From: Chryseobacterium balustinum
Lineage (GTDB): Bacteria; Bacteroidota; Bacteroidia; Flavobacteriales; Weeksellaceae
Direction of reading: 5' to 3'
DNA length: 64,000 nt
Assembly (NCBI RefSeq): GCF_900168205.1
Contig: NZ_FUZE01000005.1
Location: 161,676-225,675, forward strand
This document shows positions 34,974-44,347 of the stretch, one piece after another; position 1 is the first letter of the stretch; each line of letters opens with the position of its first letter. The position numbers and the translations under genes are program-made. The notes under the pieces were generated by a model, which saw only the letters and a list, made by a program, of their open reading frames with translations, was not told where the DNA came from and made no database searches.

Positions 34974-37565
34974 ATGAAGGCTAAAAATGTGAAAATTTTA
35001 TTTGCGTTTTTTATTTTGTCTCCTTACGTTTTATTTTCTCAGCAACAGCAAAGATTGATAACCAATTATATTCTTGCAAAACACGCTCACGATTTTAAAA
35101 AATCAGATTTAAGAGATTTTCAAATCGATAATATAGATCCATCTGAATCTTTAAAAGGAGAAATTGTAAAAATTCAACAAAAATTCAAAGGATATCCTGT
35201 TTACAATGCAGTAGGAACAGCGATAATTAAAGAAGATAAAATTGAATATTTTTCAGATTCTTTTGTGAAAAATTATAATACTGCAACTTCAGAAACAGCA
35301 ACGCTCAACAAAGAAAAAGCACTTGGGAATATTGCTGTAGCTTTAGGAAAAGAAGAAATAAAAAGCTTTCAAATTCTTGAAAATCCATCTTTGGAATCAG
35401 CTCATAAAAACTTTGTAAAACAAAGATTAATGTATGCTGATGTAAATGATAATTTGAGACTTGCCTACGAATTTTCTTTTCAAGAGCCAAAATCTTCAAA
35501 CTATTGGAATATTTTGGTAGATGCCAATTCAGGAGAAATTATTTCAAAAGACAACCTGAATTTATCCTGTAATTTTCATTCAGATGCTTATTTTGGAGAA
35601 TCTAGGATTTCAAATAATATAGAATCTGCAAATTTTCAAAAAAACTCTTTATTTAAACTTGCAGATAATGCGAGTTACAATGTTTTTGCATTACCGATTG
35701 AAGCTCCTACTTTTGGTAACCGATCCATTGTTTCGAATCCTTGGATTTTAGCTTCTTCGCCAGCAGGATGGCATTCTACAGGAGCAACAAGTTACACAAC
35801 GACAAGAGGAAATAATGTGTATTCTTACGAAGATACAGCAAACAAAGATGAACCTGGGTTTTCTCCCGATGGAGGTATAAACAGAAATTTTGATTTCCCT
35901 TTTTCTATGAACGGAACTCCCTCATCTAACCGAAGTGCTGCTATCACAAATTTGTTTTATATTAATAACAGAGTACATGATATTTTTTATCAGTTCGGAT
36001 TTACAGAATCTGCAAGAAACTTTCAGCAGAATAATTTCGGTAAAGGTGGACAAGGAAATGATTATGTTTTGGCAGAATCTCAAGATGGAAGGGCTTTAAA
36101 TAACGCCAATTTTACAACACCTTCCGACGGAAATAGACCTTTGATGCAAATGTATCTTTGGTCTACAGTCAACAGGTATTTCTTTTATAACGCGCCAATT
36201 ACAGCAATTCCGAGAGTTCCACAAGCAAGTCCTGCTCAATTTGGGCCACTACTTAATGGAACTGGAGTTACAGGTGATGTTGTTCTGGCTTCTACAATTG
36301 ATGGCTGCTCTGCATTACCTGCAGGATCTTTAACCGGAAAAATAGGATTGATGGAAAGGGGAGGAGCTTCAGGCTGTACATTTGCTTTAAAAGTAAAAAA
36401 CGCTCAAAATGCAGGTGCTATTGCTGCAATTATTTATAACAATTCTACAGCAATTAATTTTCCTTCTTCAATGGGCGGAACTGATGCTACAATTACAATT
36501 CCTTCGGTTCTGATAACAAATGATGAAGGTAAATTTATTAAAACACAAGTCAATAATTCAGTAACAGTGAATGTCACTTTAAAAAGTGATCCCACAACTG
36601 CAATTACACCTGATGGAAGCTTTGATAATGGTATTGTAACTCACGAATATGGACACGGAATTTCAAATAGGCTCACAGGAAACGGTTATACCTGTCTTTT
36701 AAAATCTGCAAGTAAAGAACAAATGGGTGAAGGTTGGTCAGATTTTTTTGCTTTAATGTTGACCAACAAACCTGGTGATAATGCCAATGTTCCAAGAACT
36801 GTAGGAACTTATGCAAGTGGACAGTCTACAACCGGAGCGGGGTTCAGGCCTGCAAAATATTCTCCCGATTTTTCTATTAATAATTACACTTACGGAAAAA
36901 CAAACGGTATGGAAATCGAGGAAGATGGTGCAATAGTTCCCGATGTACATAGTATAGGTTTTATTTGGGCATCGATGCTTTGGGATCTTCATTGGCAATA
37001 TGTTGCAAAATATGGGTATTCTTCGGATGTTTTAGCAAATAAAAACAGTGGAAGTGCAAGAGTTTTACAGTTGGTAACAGATGCACTGAAACTGCAAGCT
37101 TGCAATCCTACATTTATCGATGGACGGAATGCTATTTTGTCTGCTGAAATGCTGACTACCAAAGGAGAAGACCGATGTATGATCTGGAAGACTTTTGCCA
37201 AAAGAGGATTAGGGTTGAATGCTTTGGCTGGAAATAAAATGAATATTAACGATCAAAAAGAAGACTTTTCAATACCTAAAGATTGTACAGATGGAAATTC
37301 AAATATTATAATTGATAAAAATCTCATAGCGATTTACCCAAATCCTGCAAAAGATGAATTTTTTATTTACTTAAAAGATTTTACCATCGGAAATCTTCAT
37401 CTGCAGATTTATGACATGTCCGGAAAACTGATTGTTTCAGAAAACAGATCATCACAAGATTCTAGAATTTCGGTCTCTACAAAGGATTTTGAAAATGGAG
37501 TATATGTTGTAAAACTTCAAGGAATAGGAGTTGACATCAGTTCAAGGATAATTGTAAAGAAATAA
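34974..37565 (+). CDS. Secreted M36 (fungalysin) metalloprotease with PA and T9SS domains, copy 2
   Basis: This is an 863-residue tandem paralogue of the preceding protease with the same order: signal peptide (VKILFAFFILSPYVLFSQ), FTP propeptide, M36 domain with inserted PA domain (GKIGLMERGGASGCTFALKV), HEYGH with His557, EGWSDFF, and a T9SS type A tail (IAIYPNPAKDEFFIYL). The ATG at 34974 gives a standard signal peptide; an in-frame ATG at 34950 would add eight residues and cannot be excluded. Catalytic residues are intact, so both copies should be active. They may differ in substrate, since the propeptide and surface loops have diverged. Confidence 0.93.
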   Translation: MKAKNVKILFAFFILSPYVLFSQQQQRLITNYILAKHAHDFKKSDLRDFQIDNIDPSESLKGEIVKIQQKFKGYPVYNAVGTAIIKEDKIEYFSDSFVKNYNTATSETATLNKEKALGNIAVALGKEEIKSFQILENPSLESAHKNFVKQRLMYADVNDNLRLAYEFSFQEPKSSNYWNILVDANSGEIISKDNLNLSCNFHSDAYFGESRISNNIESANFQKNSLFKLADNASYNVFALPIEAPTFGNRSIVSNPWILASSPAGWHSTGATSYTTTRGNNVYSYEDTANKDEPGFSPDGGINRNFDFPFSMNGTPSSNRSAAITNLFYINNRVHDIFYQFGFTESARNFQQNNFGKGGQGNDYVLAESQDGRALNNANFTTPSDGNRPLMQMYLWSTVNRYFFYNAPITAIPRVPQASPAQFGPLLNGTGVTGDVVLASTIDGCSALPAGSLTGKIGLMERGGASGCTFALKVKNAQNAGAIAAIIYNNSTAINFPSSMGGTDATITIPSVLITNDEGKFIKTQVNNSVTVNVTLKSDPTTAITPDGSFDNGIVTHEYGHGISNRLTGNGYTCLLKSASKEQMGEGWSDFFALMLTNKPGDNANVPRTVGTYASGQSTTGAGFRPAKYSPDFSINNYTYGKTNGMEIEEDGAIVPDVHSIGFIWASMLWDLHWQYVAKYGYSSDVLANKNSGSARVLQLVTDALKLQACNPTFIDGRNAILSAEMLTTKGEDRCMIWKTFAKRGLGLNALAGNKMNINDQKEDFSIPKDCTDGNSNIIIDKNLIAIYPNPAKDEFFIYLKDFTIGNLHLQIYDMSGKLIVSENRSSQDSRISVSTKDFENGVYVVKLQGIGVDISSRIIVKK

Positions 37566-37590
37566 AACTTAAAAAAATTAATAAATATTG

Positions 37591-37618
37591 TCACTTCAGA
37601 TTTCCTGAGGTGATTTTT
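37591..37618 (+). terminator. Terminator of the second M36 gene
   Basis: Stem TCACTTCAG/CTGAGGTGA (one wobble) followed by TTTTTG. Confidence 0.82.
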
Positions 37619-37657
37619 GTTAATATGCAGTAGTCTTATTTTTAAAATAATATATCG

Positions 37658-37665
37658 TAACTTTG
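37658..37665 (+). promoter_or_regulatory. -7 element TAACTTTG
   Basis: An exact TAnnTTTG match 18 bases before the ATG at 37684. It overlaps a TTG that would begin a longer frame at 37663, so it helps fix the start. Confidence 0.6.
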
Positions 37666-37683
37666 CCGGCTGCGAAAAAAATT

Positions 37684-38667
37684 ATGAAGAAGAAAAATAT
37701 TTTAAAAGGAGTATTATTTGTCGGTTTTGGAGCGAGTATTTACGGAATGCTTGCTACATTTGTGAAGATGTCTTACCAAGAAGGCTTTACAACTTCTGAG
37801 GTAACAACGGCTCAGTTTGCTTTAGGGATTACAGGTCTTTTAATTCTGAATTTTATTCAGACGATAACATCAAAAAAGAAATTACCATCACCCAGTCGAA
37901 AAGAATTCAGAACGCTTTTGATAGCAGGTACTTCTTTAGGTTGTACCAGTCTGTTTTATTATATAGCAGTACAATATATTGCTGTTTCTATTGCGATTGT
38001 ATTGTTGATGCAGTCGGTGTGGTTTAGTGTAGTGGTAGAAAGTTTTATTACCAAGAAATTTCCGAATGCTAAAAAAGTGGTTGCAACACTAATTGTTTTG
38101 TTGGGAACCGTTTTAGCAACAAATCTAATTAATCTTGAGGTAAAATTAGATTGGCATGGCATTTTTTGGGGAGTATTAGCAGCAGCATCTTTTACGATGA
38201 CCATGTTTACGTCGAATACTTTAGCAACGCATTTACCGGTACTTAGAAAAAGTGTCATTATGTTAACAGGTGGTTCTGTTATTGTTTTGGTATTCCTGTT
38301 TTTTGCACAGATTGGGCCGCAGTATTCTGAAGGTTTAAAATCTTTTTATTTAAATTTTACCGAAAATACCGAACATATAAGACCATTTGATTATTCAATA
38401 TTCTGGACTTATGGATTTATTTTAGCTTTATTCGGAACGATTATTCCTCCGATTTTATTCAATTTAGGGTTTCCAAATACAGGTTTAGGACTGGGGAGCA
38501 TTATTTCTTCATTAGAACTTCCGGTATCTGTAACGATGGCTTTTGTTCTTTTAGGTGAAAAAGTTATTCTTATCCAATGGATTGGAATTGTACTTATTCT
38601 AATGGCAATTGTTTTAATGAATTTACCTTCGAAAAAAGAGAAAGTACTTAATGAGCAGTTATCTTAA
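37684..38667 (+). CDS. DMT-superfamily (EamA) transporter
   Basis: This is a 327-residue inner-membrane protein with about ten hydrophobic helices arranged as two EamA repeats (about 10-145 and 160-315). The first repeat has LGCTSLFYYIAVQYIAVSIAIVL and the second ends with SSLELPVSVTMAFVLLGEKVILIQWIGIVLIL, the usual EamA closing motif. Members export amino acids, nucleobases or other small metabolites; the substrate cannot be read from sequence. The ATG at 37684 follows the promoter element. It has its own terminator and no operon partners. Confidence 0.9.
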   Translation: MKKKNILKGVLFVGFGASIYGMLATFVKMSYQEGFTTSEVTTAQFALGITGLLILNFIQTITSKKKLPSPSRKEFRTLLIAGTSLGCTSLFYYIAVQYIAVSIAIVLLMQSVWFSVVVESFITKKFPNAKKVVATLIVLLGTVLATNLINLEVKLDWHGIFWGVLAAASFTMTMFTSNTLATHLPVLRKSVIMLTGGSVIVLVFLFFAQIGPQYSEGLKSFYLNFTENTEHIRPFDYSIFWTYGFILALFGTIIPPILFNLGFPNTGLGLGSIISSLELPVSVTMAFVLLGEKVILIQWIGIVLILMAIVLMNLPSKKEKVLNEQLS

Positions 38668-38696
38668 AAATGATAATTAAATTATAAATAATACCG

Positions 38697-38727
38697 AAAA
38701 CCGTTTCTTTTGAAGCGGTTTTTTTAA
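38697..38727 (+). terminator. Terminator of the DMT transporter gene
   Basis: AAAACCGTTTC/GAAGCGGTTTT stem (one wobble) with a TTTT loop and a T-rich tail. Confidence 0.85.
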
Positions 38728-38751
38728 ATTTATATCTAAAATCAATTTTTC

Positions 38752-39747
38752 ATGAAATATTTTAAAAATGCTGCAGTTGTCATGTTGTTTTCATTAGCGT
38801 CTGTTTCTGTATTTTCTCAAATAAAACCTTTAGATGCGATGCTTTCCGACTATCAATATCCTTTTGAGGTTCATTTTAAAGATTTTAATTCTCAAAAACA
38901 GAATCTAAAAATGGCGTATATGGATGTAAAACCCAAAAAGTCAAACGGGAAAACCATTATGTTGCTTCATGGGAAAAATTTCAACGGAGCGTATTGGGAA
39001 AAAACGGCAAAAGATCTTTCAGATAAAGGCTTCAGAGTGATTATTCCTGATCAGATCGGCTTTGGTAAATCTTCGAAACCTCAAAACTACCAGTTTTCTT
39101 TTGCTCAGTTAGCAAGCAATACCAAAGCAATTTTAGATGATTTAAAAATCGACAAAATCATCGTTCTCGGACATTCAATGGGTGGAATGGTCGCAACAAG
39201 ATTTACTTTAATGTATCCTGAAACTGTTGAAAAATTAATTCTCGAAAACCCAATCGGGTTAGAAGATTATAAAGTTTTAGCGAAATATCAAACCATTGAT
39301 GAAGCGTATCAGTCTGAATTGAAAAACACAGCAGAAACGTATAAAAATTATCAACTTAAATTCTATTACGACAACAAATGGAAATCAGAATATCAACCTT
39401 GGCTCGATCTCATCGCAGGTTGGACGTTGCATAAAGACTATCCTCAAGTTGCCTGGAATGCAGCTTTAACGAGTGATATTATTTTTAATCAACCGGTTGT
39501 TTATGAATTTAAAAATATAAAAACACCTACTTTATTGATCATCGGAACAAGAGACAGAACTGCCATTGGAAAAGATCGTGCGCGTAAAGATATTCAACCA
39601 ACGATGGGGCAGTATCAGGAATTAGGTAAAAAAACACAACAGCAAATTGCAGGATCTAAATTAGTAGAACTTGAAAACGTAGGACATCTTCCACACATCG
39701 AAGTTTATGATAAATTCTGGAATGCTTTGTATGATTTTATAAAGTAG
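38752..39747 (+). CDS. Exported alpha/beta hydrolase
   Basis: This 331-residue protein has a signal peptide ending near residue 23 (ASVSVFSQ). The alpha/beta-hydrolase fold shows the oxyanion segment MLLHGKNFNGAYW, a nucleophile elbow GHSMGG with Ser142, an acid-bearing strand LLIIGTRDRTAIG, and a final histidine in GHLPHIEV. These form a plausible catalytic triad in the periplasm. It resembles proline-iminopeptidase or epoxide-hydrolase-like esterases; the substrate is unknown. It is monocistronic. Confidence 0.9.
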   Translation: MKYFKNAAVVMLFSLASVSVFSQIKPLDAMLSDYQYPFEVHFKDFNSQKQNLKMAYMDVKPKKSNGKTIMLLHGKNFNGAYWEKTAKDLSDKGFRVIIPDQIGFGKSSKPQNYQFSFAQLASNTKAILDDLKIDKIIVLGHSMGGMVATRFTLMYPETVEKLILENPIGLEDYKVLAKYQTIDEAYQSELKNTAETYKNYQLKFYYDNKWKSEYQPWLDLIAGWTLHKDYPQVAWNAALTSDIIFNQPVVYEFKNIKTPTLLIIGTRDRTAIGKDRARKDIQPTMGQYQELGKKTQQQIAGSKLVELENVGHLPHIEVYDKFWNALYDFIK

Positions 39748-39840
39748 GATGATGGGCGATGGAAGTGGGGTGTTGGAAGTTTACAAAATTGAGAATAAAC
39801 TTTAATAAGATACGGTGAGAATTCAAGAAGTGATAAAAAT

Positions 39841-39886
39841 ACTCCTCCTTTGTTAAAAATTCTTTGAATTTTTGATGGGGTGGTTT
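39841..39886. repeat. Palindromic intergenic repeat fragment
   Basis: CTCCTCCTTTG is followed by the near-palindrome TTAAAAATTC/GAATTTTTGA and GGGGTGG. It matches my memory of a CCCC(T)CC-flanked repeat scattered in flavobacterial genomes, but no second copy is in this window. Confidence 0.4.
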
Positions 39887-39904
39887 TAAAGCTTCACTTT
39901 TTAC

Positions 39905-39992
39905 TAGCCCCGATTGCAACGATATCCTTTTTCTGAAATGGCCTGAAAAAGGGTTGGCGGAAAAGATATAGTAGAAAGCGGGAAAAAGCTCC
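39905..39992 (+). repeat. Dispersed palindromic repeat, copy B
   Basis: It begins TAGCCCCGATTGCAACGATA, has a central weak hairpin, and ends GAAAGCGGGAAAAAGCTCC. Its arms align with the reverse complement of the element at 24834-24922. It lies in a 319-base gene-free gap downstream of the hydrolase and rplS, next to a purine-rich tract (39748-39780) and another palindrome. Confidence 0.6.
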
Positions 39993-40013
39993 TAAAAAAT
40001 AGGTTTAAAAATA

Positions 40014-40046
40014 AAAAGAGACCGCTAAAAATTAGCAGTCTCTTTT
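40014..40046 (-). terminator. rplS terminator
   Basis: AAAGAGAC-GCTAA against TTAGC-GTCTCTTT, one mismatch, with T runs on both strands. On the minus strand it ends rplS 21 bases past its stop. Confidence 0.88.
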
Positions 40047-40066
40047 CGTATGTGTTGTTGTCTGAA

Positions 40067-40423
40067 TTATTTCTTCTTGTAAGCAGCGTCTTTAATTCTC
40101 GCTTTTTTACCTCTAAGGTCTCTGAAGTAGTAAATTCTAGATCTTCTAACTTTACCTCTTCTGTCAACTTCGATTTTTTGAAGAGCAGGCATGTTGATAG
40201 GGAAAACTCTCTCTACACCTACATCACCAGACATTTTTCTGATTGTGAAAGTTTTTGTAGAACCTGTTCCTCTCAATTGGATCACAGTTCCTTTGAAGAA
40301 CTGAGTTCTTGTTTTTTGCCCTTCCTTAATTTCGTAATAAACAGTGATTGTATCACCCGCTTTGAATTCAGGGAATTCTTTTTTTGTAATGTACTTGTCT
40401 TGTACGTACTTTAATAAATCCAT
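40067..40423 (-). CDS. rplS: 50S ribosomal protein L19
   Basis: This is a 118-residue large-subunit protein at the subunit interface. It shows the L19 pattern: PEFKAGDTITVYYEIKEGQKTRTQFFKGTVIQLRG, FTIRKMSGDVGVERVFPINMPALQKIEVDRRGKVRRSRIYYFRDLRGKKARI. The length is standard with a short lysine-rich tail. It is a single gene here, apart from the usual rpsP-rimM-trmD group, with its own promoter, leader and terminator. Confidence 0.98.
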   Translation of the reverse strand: MDLLKYVQDKYITKKEFPEFKAGDTITVYYEIKEGQKTRTQFFKGTVIQLRGTGSTKTFTIRKMSGDVGVERVFPINMPALQKIEVDRRGKVRRSRIYYFRDLRGKKARIKDAAYKKK

Positions 40424-40490
40424 TTTTGTAATAAAAATTTTTTGTCAAGCTAAACAACTTACACGGACTTCGTCAGAGGTTGAATAACAG
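40424..40490 (-). promoter_or_regulatory. rplS leader, possible L19 autoregulatory element
   Basis: The predicted transcript leader is about 65 nt. It contains CAAC ... GTTG enclosing a small GAC-GAA-GTC hairpin just upstream of the start. I recall a published bL19 leader motif in Flavobacteria, but I cannot confirm this sequence matches it. Confidence 0.4.
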
Positions 40491-40494
40491 GCTG

Positions 40495-40526
40495 CAAATA
40501 TATGAAATGTTTTTTGAATTTGCCAA
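40495..40526 (-). promoter_or_regulatory. rplS promoter TTG-N21-TATATTTG
   Basis: On the minus strand TTG (40524-40526) and TATATTTG (40495-40502) match both consensus elements with a 21-base spacer. Confidence 0.78.
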
Positions 40527-40606
40527 ACAATTTTATAATAAGAAAATACTTTTTTAAAGGTTCTTTTTTACGAAAAAGTTAACGGTTGCTTATTATTAGG
40601 GTCATT

Positions 40607-40634
40607 TTGAGTTTACAAGTGAAATTTATATTTG
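40607..40634 (+). promoter_or_regulatory. Promoter TTG-N17-TATATTTG
   Basis: TTG at 40607-40609 and TATATTTG at 40627-40634 match both elements. The longer frame starting at 40632 would overlap the -7 element, so the ATG at 40689 is the start of the phosphatase gene. Confidence 0.75.
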
Positions 40635-40688
40635 CGGGATTTTAAAATTACAGTATTCCAAAACAATCCAATTCTAAAAAAAACTATT

Positions 40689-43436
40689 ATGAGGCATTAT
40701 TTCTTTTTCTTTTTTTTCGTCGTCCAGCTTGCTTATGCGCAAGCTTTGTTTCCTTACTTACAAAATCCGGCTCACAATTCTATGATTGTCAACTGGAAGA
40801 CAAGTTCAGACAATGAAACCACGGTTCTTTATGGAAATTCTCCCACGAACCTTAATGTAACGGTAACAGGAACTACCAATATCTTTTCTGATACAGGTTA
40901 CAATAACAATTACTATTATCACACCGCAAAAATTACAAATCTACAACCCAACACCAAGTATTACTATAAAATAAAAACCGGAGCCAATGAATCTGCGGTT
41001 TATAATTTCAGAACACTTCCTCTTCCGGGACAACCTGTAACCCTTGATGGTAAAATAAGGTTCTTGATCATGGGAGACAACCAGATCAAAGCAGAACCGC
41101 GATATGATTCTTTGAATTATAAAGCATACAAAAAAATAAAAGAAAAATTTGGACTTACTTCAGATCCTTCTGATAATATCGCCTTGACTTTTATGGTAGG
41201 AGATCAGGTAGATGTGGGAACCTTAGATCATTATGAAAATGTTCACTTTAAAAAGAACAGAAAGCTATCACCATATCTTCCGATTCTTACAACAGTAGGA
41301 AATCATGAGACATATGGTACTTTAGGAATGAATTCTTACTACGCCCATTTTAATATTGATGAAATTAAATATAAAAATATCACATCTGGTAACGAAAATT
41401 ATTATGCTCAACAAGCAGGGAATGTTTTGTTTGTAAGTTTAAGTTCAGAACATACAGGTTCTGCACAGCAAACGTGGCTTCAGCAGATTTTGACTGAAGC
41501 AAATAATGACCCTACGGTTGACTGGATTATTTCATTAAGCCACAGACCTTATCAGGCAGAGCAATATGTTGGTGATATTTCTACTTGGGTAAGAAACAAT
41601 GCAGTGCCCCTTTTAGCAGGATCTGATAAATATTTGATGCACGTTGGAGCTCACCATCACCTTTATCACAGAGGACAACTAAAAAACACTCCAAACTACC
41701 AGATTATTTCTGGTGGAACGGCTTGGGATCAATATTGGGGAATGTCAACAGAACAAGATTTTGATGATGTACAAAAAACATTAACCGATTGGACGTATCA
41801 AATCATTGAAGTTGATGTAGCTAATGGAAAAGTAGATATCGAAAGTTATTCTATTGGAGGGATCTATACACAAAAAGATAATGTGTTGATCGACTCATTC
41901 CACCGATATAAAAATAAACCTAAACCACAGAAGCCTGTAATTACAAATACATTTTCGGCTCCTGTAACTTTACCTTTAACATTAAACGGAAGTGCTTTTT
42001 CTTCTCCGGCAAACGAACTTTTAAATACGACTCAGTTTTTAATAAGTAAAGCGCCTGATTTCTCGGTCATCGAAAAAGAATTTTACCGAGATTACGAAAA
42101 CTGGTTCGGAAAAGAAGGTAACGGAAATCCTGATGTTACTAAAAACTTAAATGCAGGTGTTGATATCACAAAAGCCACTTTTGTAGCAAACTCTATTACT
42201 AACGGAGTGTATTATGTGAAAACCCGTTACAGAGACAGAAATATGGAGTGGAGTGATTGGAGTGATGTAAAACAGTTTGAAATCACAGGAAGTGTAGTTT
42301 CAAATCCTAACCTTGCTTTAAATAAGACAGAATATTTGCAGAATGAAGCAATTATAGCAACTTACAATGACGGGCCGGGAAATCAACAGGATTGGGTAGG
42401 GCTTTATAAAAAAGGTCAAAATCCTGCAACGACAATTTCTCAAGGTTTTGTTTATACCAACGGACAAACTTCAGGAGTAGCTACTTTTCCAAATGGTTTA
42501 GCAACTAAAGGGCAGTATTTTGTAGGTTTTTTTGCCAATAATGGATATACGGAAATTGCTCCTAGAAAAAACTTTTATGTAGGGCCAAAAGTTGTACTTC
42601 AGACAACGGTTGATGCGTATCCTGTTGGAGGAACAGTTGTTGTTAATTTTAATAATGGACCAAATTTAACAAAAGACTGGATCGGAATTTACAAAATGGG
42701 ACAAGTTCCGGGACCAACTCCGGCTGCAAAATGGAGTTATGTAACAACTGCTTCCGGAACTCTTAATTTTACAGGTCTTCCAAAAGGATATTATTATGCT
42801 CAGTATTTTCTTGAAGATGGATATACAACAGTAGGAGAAAAAGTTTTCTTCAAAGTAGGAGATATCGTTACAGATCTTTGGATCAATAAACCAGTGTATA
42901 CATTGGGTGAAAACATCACCGCTTCATGGACGGATTCTCCGGGAATTATCAAAGACTGGTTAGGAATTTACCCTCAAAGTGTTTCAGTTCCTGATGATCA
43001 ATTCATTTCATATACTTATTTTGATGGTTTAGCTCAAGGTACAAAAGCCATTATAGGAAATGTAAATGGAGTGCCAACCACAGCAGGTAATTATTATATG
43101 GTGATGTTTACCAACGATTCTTACACAGAAGTTTCAAACAGAGTACAGTTTCAGGTTACTGCCGGAACTTTGGGAACTGAGGAAACTAAAAATAAGACCG
43201 AGAAAAATGTAGTTATATATCCTAATCCTACAAAACCAGGTCAGCCGACTTTTATTAAAAGTGATTATCCAATTGAAAAGATCGAATTGCTATCTGCTAC
43301 AGGTCAGCTCTTATATAAATCTGAAAACGTACAAAATCAGCGTTTTTCTTTAGTAAATGAGAATCTTCCAAAAGGCGTTTACTTTGTAAAAGTTCATACG
43401 AGAAAATTATTTACTTTAAAATTGATCATAGAATAA
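40689..43436 (+). CDS. Secreted calcineurin-like metallophosphatase with T9SS domain
   Basis: This is a 915-residue secreted protein. The signal peptide ends near residue 18 (VQLAYAQ). A purple-acid-phosphatase-type FN3 domain covers about 20-110 (MIVNWKTSSDNETTVLYG ... KYYYKIKT). The metallophosphoesterase domain at about 115-405 has metal motifs MGDNQ, GDQVD, GNHE, SLSHRP and GAHHHLYHRG. An Ig-like domain follows, then three related modules of about 95 residues (starting near 540, 635 and 735), each with a WxGxY block, and a T9SS type A sorting domain. It probably hydrolyses phosphate esters outside the cell. Confidence 0.92.
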   Translation: MRHYFFFFFFVVQLAYAQALFPYLQNPAHNSMIVNWKTSSDNETTVLYGNSPTNLNVTVTGTTNIFSDTGYNNNYYYHTAKITNLQPNTKYYYKIKTGANESAVYNFRTLPLPGQPVTLDGKIRFLIMGDNQIKAEPRYDSLNYKAYKKIKEKFGLTSDPSDNIALTFMVGDQVDVGTLDHYENVHFKKNRKLSPYLPILTTVGNHETYGTLGMNSYYAHFNIDEIKYKNITSGNENYYAQQAGNVLFVSLSSEHTGSAQQTWLQQILTEANNDPTVDWIISLSHRPYQAEQYVGDISTWVRNNAVPLLAGSDKYLMHVGAHHHLYHRGQLKNTPNYQIISGGTAWDQYWGMSTEQDFDDVQKTLTDWTYQIIEVDVANGKVDIESYSIGGIYTQKDNVLIDSFHRYKNKPKPQKPVITNTFSAPVTLPLTLNGSAFSSPANELLNTTQFLISKAPDFSVIEKEFYRDYENWFGKEGNGNPDVTKNLNAGVDITKATFVANSITNGVYYVKTRYRDRNMEWSDWSDVKQFEITGSVVSNPNLALNKTEYLQNEAIIATYNDGPGNQQDWVGLYKKGQNPATTISQGFVYTNGQTSGVATFPNGLATKGQYFVGFFANNGYTEIAPRKNFYVGPKVVLQTTVDAYPVGGTVVVNFNNGPNLTKDWIGIYKMGQVPGPTPAAKWSYVTTASGTLNFTGLPKGYYYAQYFLEDGYTTVGEKVFFKVGDIVTDLWINKPVYTLGENITASWTDSPGIIKDWLGIYPQSVSVPDDQFISYTYFDGLAQGTKAIIGNVNGVPTTAGNYYMVMFTNDSYTEVSNRVQFQVTAGTLGTEETKNKTEKNVVIYPNPTKPGQPTFIKSDYPIEKIELLSATGQLLYKSENVQNQRFSLVNENLPKGVYFVKVHTRKLFTLKLIIE

Positions 43437-43459
43437 AAATATTCACAACTTATTGATAG

Positions 43460-43491
43460 ATAGCGGAACTTGTTTCCGCTATTTTATTTTT
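43460..43491 (+). terminator. Terminator of the metallophosphatase gene
   Basis: A 9-bp perfect stem ATAGCGGAA/TTCCGCTAT followed by a T-rich tail. Confidence 0.88.
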
Positions 43492-43611
43492 AACAATAAA
43501 GTAAGCTAAGTTTAAACATAAAAATCTTTTAATGCTTTTCAAAATTCATTTGGAATACGGTGGATATGATAAAAATGTTTAAATTTAAAACGGAAAAAAA
43601 TCAAATATTTC

Positions 43612-44313
43612 ATGATAGATAAAAGAGTAAAAAATGCTGCAGAAGCCATTGAAGGAATTCAGGATGGAATGACCTTAATGTTGGGAGGATTCGGACTTTG
43701 TGGAATTCCAGAAAATTCGATCAACGCTTTGGTAGAAAGTGATGTAAAAGATTTAACATGTATTTCAAACAATGCGGGAGTTGATGATTTCGGATTGGGA
43801 TTATTGCTTCATAAAAAACAAATTAAAAAGATGATTTCATCTTATGTTGGTGAAAATGCAGAATTTGAAAGACAAATGTTATCAGGCGAATTAGATGTTG
43901 AACTAACGCCACAAGGAACTTTAGCAGAAAAATGCCGTGCTGCTCAAGCCGGAATTCCTGCATTTTATACTCCTGCAGGTTTCGGGACAGAAGTCGCAGA
44001 AGGTAAAGAAGTGAAAGATTTCAAAGGAAAGCCACATATTTTGGAGCATGCTTACGAAGCAGATTATTCAATCGTAAAAGCCTGGAAAGGTGATCATGCA
44101 GGAAACTTAATTTTCAAAGGATCAGCAAGAAACTTCAACCATCCAATGGCGGGAGCAGGGAAAATTACCATTGCTGAAGTAGAAGAATTGGTTGCTCCGG
44201 GCGAATTAGATCCTAATCAAATACATATTCCGGGAATTATGATTCAAAGAATTTTCCAAGGTGAAAATTTTGAAAAAAGAATCGAGCAGAGAACTGTGAG
44301 AAAAAAAGATTAA
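43612..44313 (+). CDS. CoA transferase subunit A (succinyl-CoA:3-ketoacid type)
   Basis: This 233-residue alpha subunit forms a heteromer with subunit B and moves CoA from succinyl-CoA to acetoacetate or a similar acid. Signatures: [14 protein letters not shown] start ([29 protein letters not shown]), [47 protein letters not shown], and [33 protein letters not shown]. Size matches the ScoA/AtoD family. Its partner is at 46410 in the same direction, but an oppositely oriented ABC transporter gene separates them, and a terminator follows here, so the subunits cannot share one simple transcript. Confidence 0.93.
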   Translation: MIDKRVKNAAEAIEGIQDGMTLMLGGFGLCGIPENSINALVESDVKDLTCISNNAGVDDFGLGLLLHKKQIKKMISSYVGENAEFERQMLSGELDVELTPQGTLAEKCRAAQAGIPAFYTPAGFGTEVAEGKEVKDFKGKPHILEHAYEADYSIVKAWKGDHAGNLIFKGSARNFNHPMAGAGKITIAEVEELVAPGELDPNQIHIPGIMIQRIFQGENFEKRIEQRTVRKKD

Positions 44314-44347
44314 TTTTTTAGTTTATAATTGTTCTTTTAAAAAATAA

